In this document: one piece after another, positions 1 to 6,518 of the stretch | Layout of the letters: each line of letters opens with the position of its first letter | How positions within the stretch are numbered: position 1 is the first letter of the stretch | Source of the DNA: an uncultured Lachnospiraceae bacterium | GTDB taxonomy: Bacteria; Bacillota; Clostridia; Lachnospirales; Lachnospiraceae | Length of the DNA stretch: 22,019 bases | Assembly (NCBI GenBank): GCA_949051815.1 | Contig: CARQVR010000058.1 | Span: 1 to 22,019 of the forward strand | Direction of reading: 5' to 3' | Notes under the pieces: generated by a model | The model's database searches: none | What the model was told of the DNA's origin: nothing | The model's input: only the letters and a program-made list of their open reading frames with translations | Program-made: the position numbers and the translations under genes

Positions 1-21
1 TAAAAATGGAGCCGTTGCTCC
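1..21 (-). terminator. Probable intrinsic terminator of the FliD-like gene
   Basis: Read on the minus strand, GGAGC and GCTCC form a 5-bp GC-rich stem with an AACG tetraloop (positions 21 to 8), followed by ATTTTTA up to the window edge. It lies about 60 bases after the stop codon of the minus-strand gene ending at 83. The stem is short and the window ends inside the T-tract, so strength cannot be judged. Confidence 0.55.
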
Positions 22-82
22 GGCAGATTATTCATCTACTTTTGCAACAGCCCCGTCTTCTGTTTTGTTTTTTTGGTTTTAT

Positions 83-1423
83 TTAGCAGTAACTGTTAAA
101 CATCATGCCGCTGTATGCGCTCGTAATGTAAGGGCTGGCAAAGTTCTTGCCGGGATTTTTGTAAGCTACGATCACGTTGTTGACATAGTGCATCGGATCC
201 AGGGAAACCTGATTCGATTTGCGCAGGATAGAGTTCGTAAAGCCTTTCATCGAGGAGAACGCTTCCTTCGCGTCCTCACTGGTCGCCTTCTGGCGCAGCA
301 CGTTGTTGTCCACTTCCAGGGTGCCGTCCAGATTCAGGTTCAGCCCTGCGGAGGTAAGGCCCTTCGCGTAAACTCTGGCAACACTGCTCATTTCATGGAA
401 AAGGCGGTCGCTCTTAGGCTGTACGCCGCTGTACTCGGAAACGGCCTGCAGGAAAGAGTTGTACCCTCTCACCAGCGTGTTAATATTCTCGGCCAGCGAC
501 TCCACGTCGGTCTTAATACCGATGGAAGCTGTCTCGCCTTCCTCACTGCTCACGCCCTTGAACTGTAACTCATATGTGTGATCCAGCGTATAGTGGTTAG
601 TGGTGGAGGAATGCTCCTCACCGTTTACCAGAAACGAAGCGTTTGACGCCGGGGATGCAACATAATCAAGTCCCAGATAATCCACCACGCCCGCCGTCTT
701 GCTGGTGCGCTGGTCGGAGATAAGGAACTGCATTTTCCGGCCTTCTTTTAAGCCGGTAGCGTCCGATTCCATGCGCAGGGCGGAGCCGCCGTTTTCGTCG
801 GTAACAATCCTGGCCGACATGCCGATGTTTGAATTGTTAATCAGTCTCGACAGGCGTGCCTGCACATCCCTGTTGGTGTCGCTCGACTTAATGCTGAACT
901 GAAATTCATAGCTTAAATCCTCGATCCCCACGTCGAAAGAATAGGTGTCGGGAGCGAGCGCGGCAGGTTCATCGGAGGGAAGGAATTTCCCCAGATTCAC
1001 CTGGGACGAAGCGAGCCGGTTGATCTCCACCTCGTAGGAGGGGAAGTCAGCTTCCGGCTTTTTGGAACCGACATATTTTGCGGTAGTAATTTCCTCGTTG
1101 CTCGAATAAGCCACCTTTTTGTTCAGAAGCTCTTCTTCGTCGAGGCCGCCCAGAGACGCAATGGTATTGCGCAGTTCTCTGGCGTTTTCCTTTATGCCTA
1201 CCGCAAATTCCCGGGATTCTTTGCTGGTGTCTAAAATGAACAGAGGCGATTCCTTGTTCATTTTGACAATCGAATTATATACGCTGCGAAGCTCGCTCTT
1301 CTTATGCGTGTCATAAGGCGTGCTGGACTTCGGCGCATAACTGGTCACATAGAAATTGTAGACGTTCGCTAAGTTGTTGATCGTGTTGTAAGACATAAGC
1401 CCTCCTTTCTTCCGTGAAAGCAT
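83..1423 (-). CDS. FliD-like (flagellar hook-associated/capping family) protein
   Basis: A 446-residue protein (437 from the second start) with no signal peptide or membrane segment. The C-terminal half carries the pattern seen in FliD-type caps: DVESLAENINTLVRGYNSFL around residues 305-325, then an AGLNLNLDGTLEVDNNVLR segment around 365-385, where FliD proteins carry a 'G-x-dG-x-L-x-iD' stretch. FliD caps the growing flagellar filament, but here it stands alone with no other flagellar gene in view, so a flagellar role is inferred. Two starts are possible. ATG at 1423 has AGGAGG eight bases upstream; ATG at 1396 (MSYNTINN) has AAAGGAGG only four bases upstream, which is encoded as the KKGGL of the longer form. 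I give the longer form on spacing, though MSYNT may be the true N-terminus. The family assignment is moderate and rests on motif resemblance. Confidence 0.6.
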   Translation of the reverse strand: MLSRKKGGLMSYNTINNLANVYNFYVTSYAPKSSTPYDTHKKSELRSVYNSIVKMNKESPLFILDTSKESREFAVGIKENARELRNTIASLGGLDEEELLNKKVAYSSNEEITTAKYVGSKKPEADFPSYEVEINRLASSQVNLGKFLPSDEPAALAPDTYSFDVGIEDLSYEFQFSIKSSDTNRDVQARLSRLINNSNIGMSARIVTDENGGSALRMESDATGLKEGRKMQFLISDQRTSKTAGVVDYLGLDYVASPASNASFLVNGEEHSSTTNHYTLDHTYELQFKGVSSEEGETASIGIKTDVESLAENINTLVRGYNSFLQAVSEYSGVQPKSDRLFHEMSSVARVYAKGLTSAGLNLNLDGTLEVDNNVLRQKATSEDAKEAFSSMKGFTNSILRKSNQVSLDPMHYVNNVIVAYKNPGKNFASPYITSAYSGMMFNSYC

Positions 1424-1482
1424 AACAGATACCTCCTGCGGCCATCCGTAGCCTGCAAGGTATCATTTGTGGGCATTTCTAC

Positions 1483-1497
1483 CTAATATTATATTAG
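1483..1497 (-). promoter_or_regulatory. AT-rich palindrome with candidate -10 box of the FliD-like gene
   Basis: CTAATAT and ATATTAG form a perfect 7-bp inverted repeat around one base. On the minus strand it contains TATAAT (1493-1488), about 65 bases before the first start of the FliD-like gene. I see no convincing -35 17 bases further up, and no sigma-D-type GCCGATAT element. It could be a weak -10, an operator, or chance in AT-rich DNA. The rest of the 1424-1635 gap is AT-rich and shows no gene. Confidence 0.3.
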
Positions 1498-1635
1498 TGC
1501 ATTTATTTTACCACTTTTTCCACGAAGAATGCAAGTATTTCTGGAATTATAATATATATCGTATAGAAATGTTATTTTATTAACAGGTAAGATTAAAAAA
1601 GTAGAGAAAATCAGGGGGAAAATGCAAAAAAGCGG

Positions 1636-1664
1636 TTGACTTAAGACACGCCGTATGATATATT
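1636..1664 (+). promoter_or_regulatory. Sigma-A promoter of the rpmG-secE-nusG-rplK-rplA unit
   Basis: TTGACT (1636-1641), a 17-bp spacer, then TATATT (1659-1664) preceded by TGA, an extended -10. The A-rich stretch just upstream (about 1591-1632) resembles an UP element. Transcription would begin near 1671, giving a leader of about 88 bases before rpmG. Confidence 0.8.
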
Positions 1665-1758
1665 GTGTGAGCGAGAAGAGAGTTAAGGTCTTTTTTTTAT
1701 GCTCAAAAAGTGAGAGATACAAGATCAAACGAATCGTAATACAGGTGGAGGTGGCGAG

Positions 1759-1908
1759 ATGCGCACAAGGATCACATTGGCATGTACGGAATGTAAACAG
1801 CGTAACTACAATACGACGAAGGACAAGAAGACACATCCGGACCGGATGGAGATTAAGAAGTATTGCAGATTCTGCAAGAAGCATACCCTGCATAAGGAGA
1901 CGAAGTAA
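1759..1908 (+). CDS. rpmG: 50S ribosomal protein L33
   Basis: This is a 49-residue protein, the usual L33 length. It begins MRTRITLACTEC and carries two Cys pairs, C9/C12 (ACTEC) and C36/C39 (CRFC), which make it the zinc-ribbon 'C+' form of L33. L33 is a small basic protein of the large ribosomal subunit near the E site. GGAGGTGG lies just upstream of the ATG. It is the first gene after the 1636 promoter and precedes secE by 35 bases, the common Bacillota order rpmG-secE-nusG. It is too short to stand out among longer overlapping open frames in this stretch, which have no support. Confidence 0.95.
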   Translation: MRTRITLACTECKQRNYNTTKDKKTHPDRMEIKKYCRFCKKHTLHKETK

Positions 1909-1943
1909 ATATTCGTCGCGTTGAAAAAAGGAGATATTGGATT

Positions 1944-2156
1944 ATGGCAGAATCAGCGAAAACAGATAAGAAAGCAGTCAGGTTTTTTGACGGCGTGAAG
2001 GCTGAGTTTAAAAAGATCAGCTGGCCGGATAAGGATTCCCTCCTGAAACAGTCTGTTGCAGTCGTTGTTATTTCCCTTGTGGTAGGGGCAATTATCACAG
2101 TGTTGGATTTTGGCCTGCAGTACGGCGTCGATTTCATTACTACATTGAAATTTTAA
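1944..2156 (+). CDS. secE: Preprotein translocase subunit SecE
   Basis: A 70-residue protein, the short single-span SecE typical of Gram-positives. The N-terminal amphipathic part contains the conserved FFDGVKAEFKKISWP stretch (residues 14-28), followed by one membrane helix of about 36-60 (SVAVVVISLVVGAIITVLDF). SecE clamps the two halves of the SecY channel in the inner membrane. AAAAGGAG lies 10 bases before the ATG. It is the second gene of the rpmG operon and sits directly before nusG. Confidence 0.96.
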   Translation: MAESAKTDKKAVRFFDGVKAEFKKISWPDKDSLLKQSVAVVVISLVVGAIITVLDFGLQYGVDFITTLKF

Positions 2157-2284
2157 GACAGGTTCTTAATATGCACACGGCCGCCAGAGGGAAGAGTGTC
2201 AGCGGTGCTGACGGGCGTCCGGCGCAGTGGGCAGGGAGAAAACATTCCCGCCTGATTCTTAGAGACGAGACAGGGAGGATCCGT

Positions 2285-2803
2285 ATGGCAGAGGCGAATT
2301 GGTATGTTGTGCATACTTATTCCGGATATGAAAATAAGGTGAAAGCCAACATAGAGAAAACGATCGAAAACAGGCATCTGGAGGAAGAGATTCTGGAGGT
2401 CAGAGTGCCCATGCAGGATGTAACGGAGCTGAAAAACGGCGCGCGTAAGACTGTCCAGAAAAAGATGTTCCCCGGGTACGTTTTGATTAACATGGTTATG
2501 AATGACGACACCTGGTATGTCGTGAGAAATACCAGAGGCGTGACGGGATTCGTAGGACCGGGAAGTAAGCCGGTGCCGCTTACGGAGGCGGAGATGAAGC
2601 CTCTTGGCATTAAGGTGGAAAATATGAGCGTCGATTTCGCAGAGGGCGACACCATTGCGGTGGTTGCGGGCGTCTGGAAGGACACCGTGGGCGTTGTGCA
2701 GAGAATCGACTATGGCAAGCAGACGGCTACCATCAACGTGGAGCTGTTTGGCAGAGAGACTCCTGTGGAGATCGGTTTCGCGGAGGTCAGAAGTATGCGT
2801 TAA
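2285..2803 (+). CDS. nusG: Transcription termination/antitermination factor NusG
   Basis: A 172-residue protein. The NGN domain covers about residues 5-110 (WYVVHTYSGYENKVKANIE, then PGYVLINM and RNTRGVTGFVG), and the KOW domain about 118-172 (FAEGDTIAVVAGVWKDTVGVV). NusG binds the RNA polymerase clamp, alters pausing and contacts Rho or the ribosome. In the KOW loop the usual G-P-F is replaced by GVW. The start at 2285 is chosen because it gives the canonical MAEANWYVV N-terminus and has GGAGG six bases upstream. A longer in-frame ATG at 2171 lacks a ribosome-binding site. It follows secE after 128 bases and precedes rplK after 219. Confidence 0.97.
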   Translation: MAEANWYVVHTYSGYENKVKANIEKTIENRHLEEEILEVRVPMQDVTELKNGARKTVQKKMFPGYVLINMVMNDDTWYVVRNTRGVTGFVGPGSKPVPLTEAEMKPLGIKVENMSVDFAEGDTIAVVAGVWKDTVGVVQRIDYGKQTATINVELFGRETPVEIGFAEVRSMR

Positions 2804-2885
2804 CAGTTCAGACAGCGCGTGTTTTGCGAATCGCGCGGGCTGAATATGATGGAACAGGTATTTACCCGCTTTTGCGGTGTAGATA

Positions 2886-3001
2886 GGTGTGGGAGCCGGT
2901 TAAATGATTGAGAGCGCTGTGCGCTTAAAGTCTGAAACCCGAACCTGTCTGTGATAATCCCGCAGATTGCGGCAGGCAGGTGGAATGGCGTCCGAACCAC
3001 A
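2886..3001 (+). promoter_or_regulatory. Structured mRNA leader of rplK-rplA (putative autoregulatory site)
   Basis: In the nusG-rplK gap the RNA can fold into several elements. TGTGG (2888-2892) can pair with CCACA (2997-3001) and close the region. AGCGC/GCGCT (2913-2917/2921-2925) forms a hairpin with a TGT loop. CCTGTCTG (2944-2951) pairs with CAGGCAGG (2973-2980, one G-U), stacked across an 8-base one-sided bulge on CCGCA/TGCGG (2960-2964/2968-2972). The Shine-Dalgarno site AGGAGGTG follows directly. L1 is known to repress L11-operon mRNA through a site with two helices joined by an asymmetric loop, so this is a reasonable candidate; the match to L1 is inferred. Confidence 0.45.
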
Positions 3002-3022
3002 ATATTATTAGGAGGTGCCGAA

Positions 3023-3448
3023 ATGGCAAAGAAAGTAGAAGGATACATCAAGTTACAGATCCCTGCTGGTAAGGCAACACCAGCGCCCCCGGTTGGTCCT
3101 GCACTCGGTCAGCACGGGGTTAACATCGTTGAATTTACGAAACAGTTCAACGCAAGAACAGCCGACAAGGGTGACGTGATTATCCCGGTTGTTATCACAG
3201 TGTATGCAGACAGAAGCTTCAGTTTTATCACGAAGACTCCCCCTGCTGCGGTACTTTTGAAGAAGGCATGCAACATCAAATCCGGTTCCGCTGTACCCAA
3301 CAAGACGAAGGTGGCGACGATTTCCAAGGCGAAGCTGCAGGAGATCGCAGAGATGAAGATGCCTGATCTGAACGCGGCAAGCGTTGAGGCGGCCATGAGC
3401 ATGATCGCCGGTACTGCGAGAAGTATGGGTATCACAGTAGAAGAGTAA
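3023..3448 (+). CDS. rplK: 50S ribosomal protein L11
   Basis: A 141-residue protein of standard L11 length. It begins MAKKVEGYIKLQIPAGKATP and has the proline-rich TPAPPVGPALGQHGVNI segment (residues 19-35) of the N-terminal domain, which with 23S rRNA forms the GTPase-associated centre. The C-terminal rRNA-binding domain (about 70-141) includes KTPPAAVLLKKA. The ATG at 3023 has AGGAGGTG seven bases before it; an in-frame ATG at 2951 lies inside the leader hairpin and is rejected. rplA follows 13 bases later, so the two are surely co-transcribed and possibly coupled. Confidence 0.98.
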   Translation: MAKKVEGYIKLQIPAGKATPAPPVGPALGQHGVNIVEFTKQFNARTADKGDVIIPVVITVYADRSFSFITKTPPAAVLLKKACNIKSGSAVPNKTKVATISKAKLQEIAEMKMPDLNAASVEAAMSMIAGTARSMGITVEE

Positions 3449-3461
3449 TGGAGGGTTCGAG

Positions 3462-4151
3462 ATGAAACACGGTAAAAAATATCAGGAGGCGTCTAAGCTG
3501 GTAGATCGCAGCGTACAGTACGAAGCAGCCGAGGCGATTTCCTTAGTTAAGAAGACAGCAATAGCTAAATTTGACGAGACTGTGGAGGTTCATATCAAAA
3601 CCGGGTGTGACGGACGTCACGCAGAGCAGCAGATCCGTGGCGCGGTGGTACTGCCTAACGGAACCGGCAGAACGGTTCGCGTGCTGGTGTTTGCCAAGGG
3701 CGACAAGGTAAACGAGGCGGAGGCGGCAGGCGCTGACCATGTAGGCGGCGAGGAGCTGATCCCCAGAATCCAGAACGAAGGATGGCTTGATTTTGACGTG
3801 GTGGTAGCGACCCCTGACATGATGGGCGTTGTAGGCCGTCTCGGTAAGGTTCTCGGTCCGAAAGGTCTGATGCCCAACCCGAAGGCAGGCACGGTTACCA
3901 TGGATGTCGCAAAAGCGATCAGCGATATCAAAGCCGGTAAGATTGAGTACAGACTGGATAAGGCGAACATTATCCATGTACCTGTCGGCAAGGTTTCTTT
4001 TGAGGAGAGCAAACTGCAGGAGAATTTCGACGCGCTGATGGAGGCGATTGTGAAGGCAAAGCCCTCTGCGCTTAAGGGACAGTATCTCAGAAGCATTACG
4101 CTGGCAAGCACTATGGGCCCCGGCGTGAAGGTGAACGTGGCGAAGTATTAA
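3462..4151 (+). CDS. rplA: 50S ribosomal protein L1
   Basis: A 229-residue protein, the usual length. It has the L1 signature LGPKGLMPNPKAGTV (around residues 130-145), the MKHGKKYQEASKLVD start and the closing SITLASTMGPGVKVNVAKY. L1 binds the 23S stalk that helps release deacylated tRNA, and in many bacteria it represses its own rplKA mRNA. TGGAGGG lies seven bases before the ATG. In most bacteria rplJ would follow directly; here a terminator and an 11-kb accessory block intervene. Confidence 0.98.
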   Translation: MKHGKKYQEASKLVDRSVQYEAAEAISLVKKTAIAKFDETVEVHIKTGCDGRHAEQQIRGAVVLPNGTGRTVRVLVFAKGDKVNEAEAAGADHVGGEELIPRIQNEGWLDFDVVVATPDMMGVVGRLGKVLGPKGLMPNPKAGTVTMDVAKAISDIKAGKIEYRLDKANIIHVPVGKVSFEESKLQENFDALMEAIVKAKPSALKGQYLRSITLASTMGPGVKVNVAKY

Positions 4152-4201
4152 TTAGCAGGAATGCCATACAAAGAATGGAATAAAAAGAAATGAAATCGGA
4201 G

Positions 4202-4236
4202 AGCGGTGTGCAGTTGCATACCGCTTTCTTTATTTT
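4202..4236 (+). terminator. Strong intrinsic terminator after rplA
   Basis: AGCGGTGTGC and GCATACCGCT form a 10-bp stem (one G-U) with an AGTT loop, followed by TTCTTTATTTT. It lies 50 bases after the rplA stop. The minus-strand copy is followed by a looser T-rich stretch, so it may also serve the convergent histidine kinase gene. Confidence 0.85.
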
Positions 4237-4271
4237 ATCAGGAAATTGCGACAGTGTAAACCATTCAGGGA

Positions 4272-4303
4272 GAATGCTTCGCATAAGCGGAGTAGAAGCA
4301 TTC
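4272..4303. repeat. 9-bp inverted repeat between rplA and the kinase gene
   Basis: GAATGCTTC (4272-4280) and GAAGCATTC (4295-4303) are perfect inverted repeats with a 14-base loop. There is no T-tract on either side, so it is not a classical terminator by itself. It sits 10 bases downstream of the kinase stop, where it could stabilise the 3' end of that mRNA. Its left arm and loop resemble the rpoB-rpoC hairpin at 20570-20594. Confidence 0.5.
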
Positions 4304-4312
4304 CGGGTCTGC

Positions 4313-5602
4313 TTATGGCTTCAATGGCAGGGTCAAAAGAAACAGCGCGCCGCCGTCTTCGGCGTCGGTGACGGTAAGCGTCCCTCTGTGGGCTGAAACG
4401 ATTTCTTTCGCCACCGCAAGCCCCAGGCCGTGATGTCCTTTTTCACTTTTGGCGGCGCGGGAAGCGGGTGTTACGCGATAGAAGCGGTCGAAAATTTTCT
4501 CCTTCTCCCCGTCCGGAATGCCGCCGCCGTTGTCCTGCACGCCGATTGTCATTTCTTTTTCGTAAGAACCTTCTGCAATGAAGAAAAGGATCGTACTTCC
4601 GGCGGGCGTGTGGGACAGGGCGTTGTGCAGAAGAATATGACATACCTGTCGTATTCTTCCCTGATCGCAGTCACACAGCGGCAGCCCGGCTTCGGGAAGA
4701 CGGATGGAGAGCAGATGTCCGCTGTCGGCGGCAAGCGGCAGGAAGTTTTCGTAGGTTTCAAGGAGAAGCGTCTGCAAATCCGTTTTCGTTATTTGCAGGG
4801 CCAGTCCGTGGCTGTCTGCGCGGGAGAGCGTGAGAAGCTGCTCGAGCATGCCGGACATCTGTGCGCCTTCCCTTGCGATTACCTGAAAAAAGGGCTTTTG
4901 CTCCGCGGGGGACGCTTTTTCACAGGCGGAGGCGCTTGAAAGAATGACGGCAAGCGGTGTGCGCAGCTCATGGGAAACGCTGGCAATGAAGCGGTTCTGG
5001 CTTTCCCGGGAAGCGAGAAGAGGCTGCAAAAGCCGTCCCGTGAAATACCAGCAGAAGAGCGCAAGGAGACAGAGAGAAACAAGAAACAGAGCGAGGTAGA
5101 GAAACAGGCTGCTTCCGATCCGGGCATAGAGCGGTTTCAGCGACTGTAAAAAGCAGATTTGCAGGATGCTGTCGTTTTTGACCAACTGCTTTTGGTAGCA
5201 GAGAACTTCGGGCAGGATGCCGTGCCTGCCGACCGAGATGCCGTCGGCTTCTTTTTTCGGGTGCAGCGTGCGCCCGGCGTCCGGCGCAGACAGGTAGTGG
5301 GCGTATTCGGGGAGCGTCCGGCTGGCGTGGTCGTAGTTGTGGAACAGTTCTACTCCATTGTCCCACAGATAGATGCGGAATCCGGCATTTTCCTCATGTG
5401 TGGCAAGCCAGCGGGAGGTGAGGACCGTCTGTCCGCTGATGGATTCAAACACCGTGTAGGACTGGCTCGTAAAAGAGGATAACTGGAGGGAAAACTGCTG
5501 TTTCACGGAAAAATAGAAGCAGACGCCGAGCAGTACAGCCAGCAGAACGGATAACACCGCGGTGAAAAGTTTGGTCAGACGAAGCCGTACATTGTGATAC
5601 AT
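4313..5602 (-). CDS. Two-component sensor histidine kinase
   Basis: A 429-residue membrane kinase. Membrane helices lie at about 10-32 and 163-187 and flank an extracytoplasmic sensor of about 130 residues that I do not recognise. The cytoplasmic part has the dimerisation/phosphoacceptor box FIASVSHELRTPLAVIL (phosphorylated His211), the N box around N327 (LLHNALSHT), the G1 box DNGGGIPDG (357-365), the F box FDRFYRV and the G2 box GHHGLGLAVAKE (389-400). All expected catalytic residues are present. It would phosphorylate the regulator encoded just upstream (10-base gap, same strand). The linker between TM2 and the His box is short, with no clear full HAMP domain. The signal sensed is unknown. 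Confidence 0.95.
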   Translation of the reverse strand: MYHNVRLRLTKLFTAVLSVLLAVLLGVCFYFSVKQQFSLQLSSFTSQSYTVFESISGQTVLTSRWLATHEENAGFRIYLWDNGVELFHNYDHASRTLPEYAHYLSAPDAGRTLHPKKEADGISVGRHGILPEVLCYQKQLVKNDSILQICFLQSLKPLYARIGSSLFLYLALFLVSLCLLALFCWYFTGRLLQPLLASRESQNRFIASVSHELRTPLAVILSSASACEKASPAEQKPFFQVIAREGAQMSGMLEQLLTLSRADSHGLALQITKTDLQTLLLETYENFLPLAADSGHLLSIRLPEAGLPLCDCDQGRIRQVCHILLHNALSHTPAGSTILFFIAEGSYEKEMTIGVQDNGGGIPDGEKEKIFDRFYRVTPASRAAKSEKGHHGLGLAVAKEIVSAHRGTLTVTDAEDGGALFLLTLPLKP

Positions 5603-5612
5603 AAAAACTCCT

Positions 5613-6293
5613 TTATTCGTTGTCGTTGTATGCCAGACGGTAACCGTGTCCGCGCCGGTTGACGATGGCGACGCGGCTGTCTAACGTTTTCAGACGTTTG
5701 CGCAGAAAGTAGATATAGTTGTCCAGATTGCTGTTTTCCACAGAGGTGTCCAGTCCCCATACCTTGTGCAGCAGCACGGTGCGGTCGGTGGTCCTGTCGC
5801 CGGCCTGCAGAAGCTGGCTCATAAGATCGCTTTCAGTCTGGGAGAGGGCGCATTTTTTCTCCCCGCACATGAGACTGTTTTCCGCGCTGTCCAGAGAAAG
5901 GTCGCCGTAAGAGAGGGCGTTGTTTCCGAAGGCGTTTTTCCGGCGGAACAGCGAGGAGATTCTGGCGGAAAGCTCGGAGTAGGCGAAGGGTTTTACCAGA
6001 TAGTCGTCCGCACCCGCGTTGAGTCCCGTTACTCTGTCGTTCACTTCGCCGAGGGCGGAGAGGATGATGACGGGAATAAGATTGCCGGCAGCCCGTATGC
6101 GGCGCAGAATGTGCAGTCCGTCCTCGCCGGGCAGCATACAGTCCAACAGGATCAGGTCGTAAATTTCCTGTCTGATATACAGCATGGCTTCGCTGCCGTC
6201 GTGGCAGCAGTCGGTGCGGTGGCCTTCCTGCTGTAACTGCCATGATACGGCGTGGCATAAGTCTTTATCATCTTCGATTATCAGAATATTCAT
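5613..6293 (-). CDS. OmpR/PhoB-family response regulator
   Basis: A 226-residue regulator. The receiver domain (1-118) has the acidic pocket E7/D8/D9, phosphoacceptor D51 (LILLDCMLPGEDG), S79 and K101 (KPF). The winged-helix DNA-binding domain (about 125-222) ends in the characteristic NRRGHGYRL. Members of this family bind as dimers to direct repeats spaced by about one helical turn, and just such repeats lie at 6364-6407, 70 bases upstream of this gene. The start ATG at 6293 has GAGGGA six bases upstream. It is the first gene of a two-gene minus-strand operon with the kinase. I see no clear sigma-A promoter for it, so it may be weakly or self-activated. Confidence 0.96.
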   Translation of the reverse strand: MNILIIEDDKDLCHAVSWQLQQEGHRTDCCHDGSEAMLYIRQEIYDLILLDCMLPGEDGLHILRRIRAAGNLIPVIILSALGEVNDRVTGLNAGADDYLVKPFAYSELSARISSLFRRKNAFGNNALSYGDLSLDSAENSLMCGEKKCALSQTESDLMSQLLQAGDRTTDRTVLLHKVWGLDTSVENSNLDNYIYFLRKRLKTLDSRVAIVNRRGHGYRLAYNDNE

Positions 6294-6363
6294 TGTCGTT
6301 CCCTCTGCCAGAAATATGTTTGTGAACAGTTTACCACATTTAATCTTTAAATAATTTCTAAAA

Positions 6364-6407
6364 TTAGAGATTTCTTAGAAACTTCTTAGAAGATATTTAG
6401 AAGGAAT
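6364..6407. promoter_or_regulatory. Four 11-bp direct repeats, likely response-regulator binding site
   Basis: TTAGAG, TTAGAA, TTAGAA and TTAGAA start at 6364, 6375, 6386 and 6397, exactly 11 bp apart, so all lie on the same face of the helix. OmpR/PhoB-family regulators typically bind such repeats. The last repeats cover the place where a -35 box would be for the -10 at 6414-6419, as expected for activation by contact with sigma. The divergent regulator gene lies to the left, so autoregulation is also possible. Confidence 0.7.
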
Positions 6408-6413
6408 TTTTAT

Positions 6414-6419
6414 TATAAT
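6414..6419 (+). promoter_or_regulatory. -10 box of the lipoprotein/permease operon promoter
   Basis: A perfect TATAAT with no TTGACA-like -35 at the right distance; the -35 region (about 6391-6396, AGATAT) is inside the direct repeats. This is the usual form of an activator-dependent promoter. Transcription from about 6426 would give a leader of about 93 bases before the lipoprotein start at 6519. Confidence 0.65.
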
Positions 6420-6518
6420 ACTGTTAAGTGAATGGGAAACGTATTTATGGCTGATGATGATATCTGTACGATAATGATAATGTGATGGCGCGCTTTGCGG
6501 CTGCAGGGAGGATTGGAG

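Noticed and set aside
26..60. Short minus-strand reading EDGAVAKVDE before a TAA, as a lost C-terminus of the FliD-like protein
   Set aside because: It is out of frame with the FliD-like gene, has an in-frame stop at its upstream side, and no start or ribosome-binding site; no evidence of a frameshift.
2171..2284. In-frame upstream extension of nusG from ATG 2171
   Set aside because: No Shine-Dalgarno site, a composition unlike NusG, and a canonical MAEANWYVV start with GGAGG at 2285.
2824..2850. Possible internal promoter in the nusG-rplK gap (TTGCGA ... TATGAT)
   Set aside because: The spacer is only 15 bases and the -35 is poor; the 1636 promoter suffices for the unit.
6447..6485. Twelve-codon upstream ORF (MADDDICTIMIM) in the lipoprotein leader
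   Set aside because: Only a weak GGGAA ahead of it, very short, and the ATG/GAT richness of the leader makes chance starts likely.
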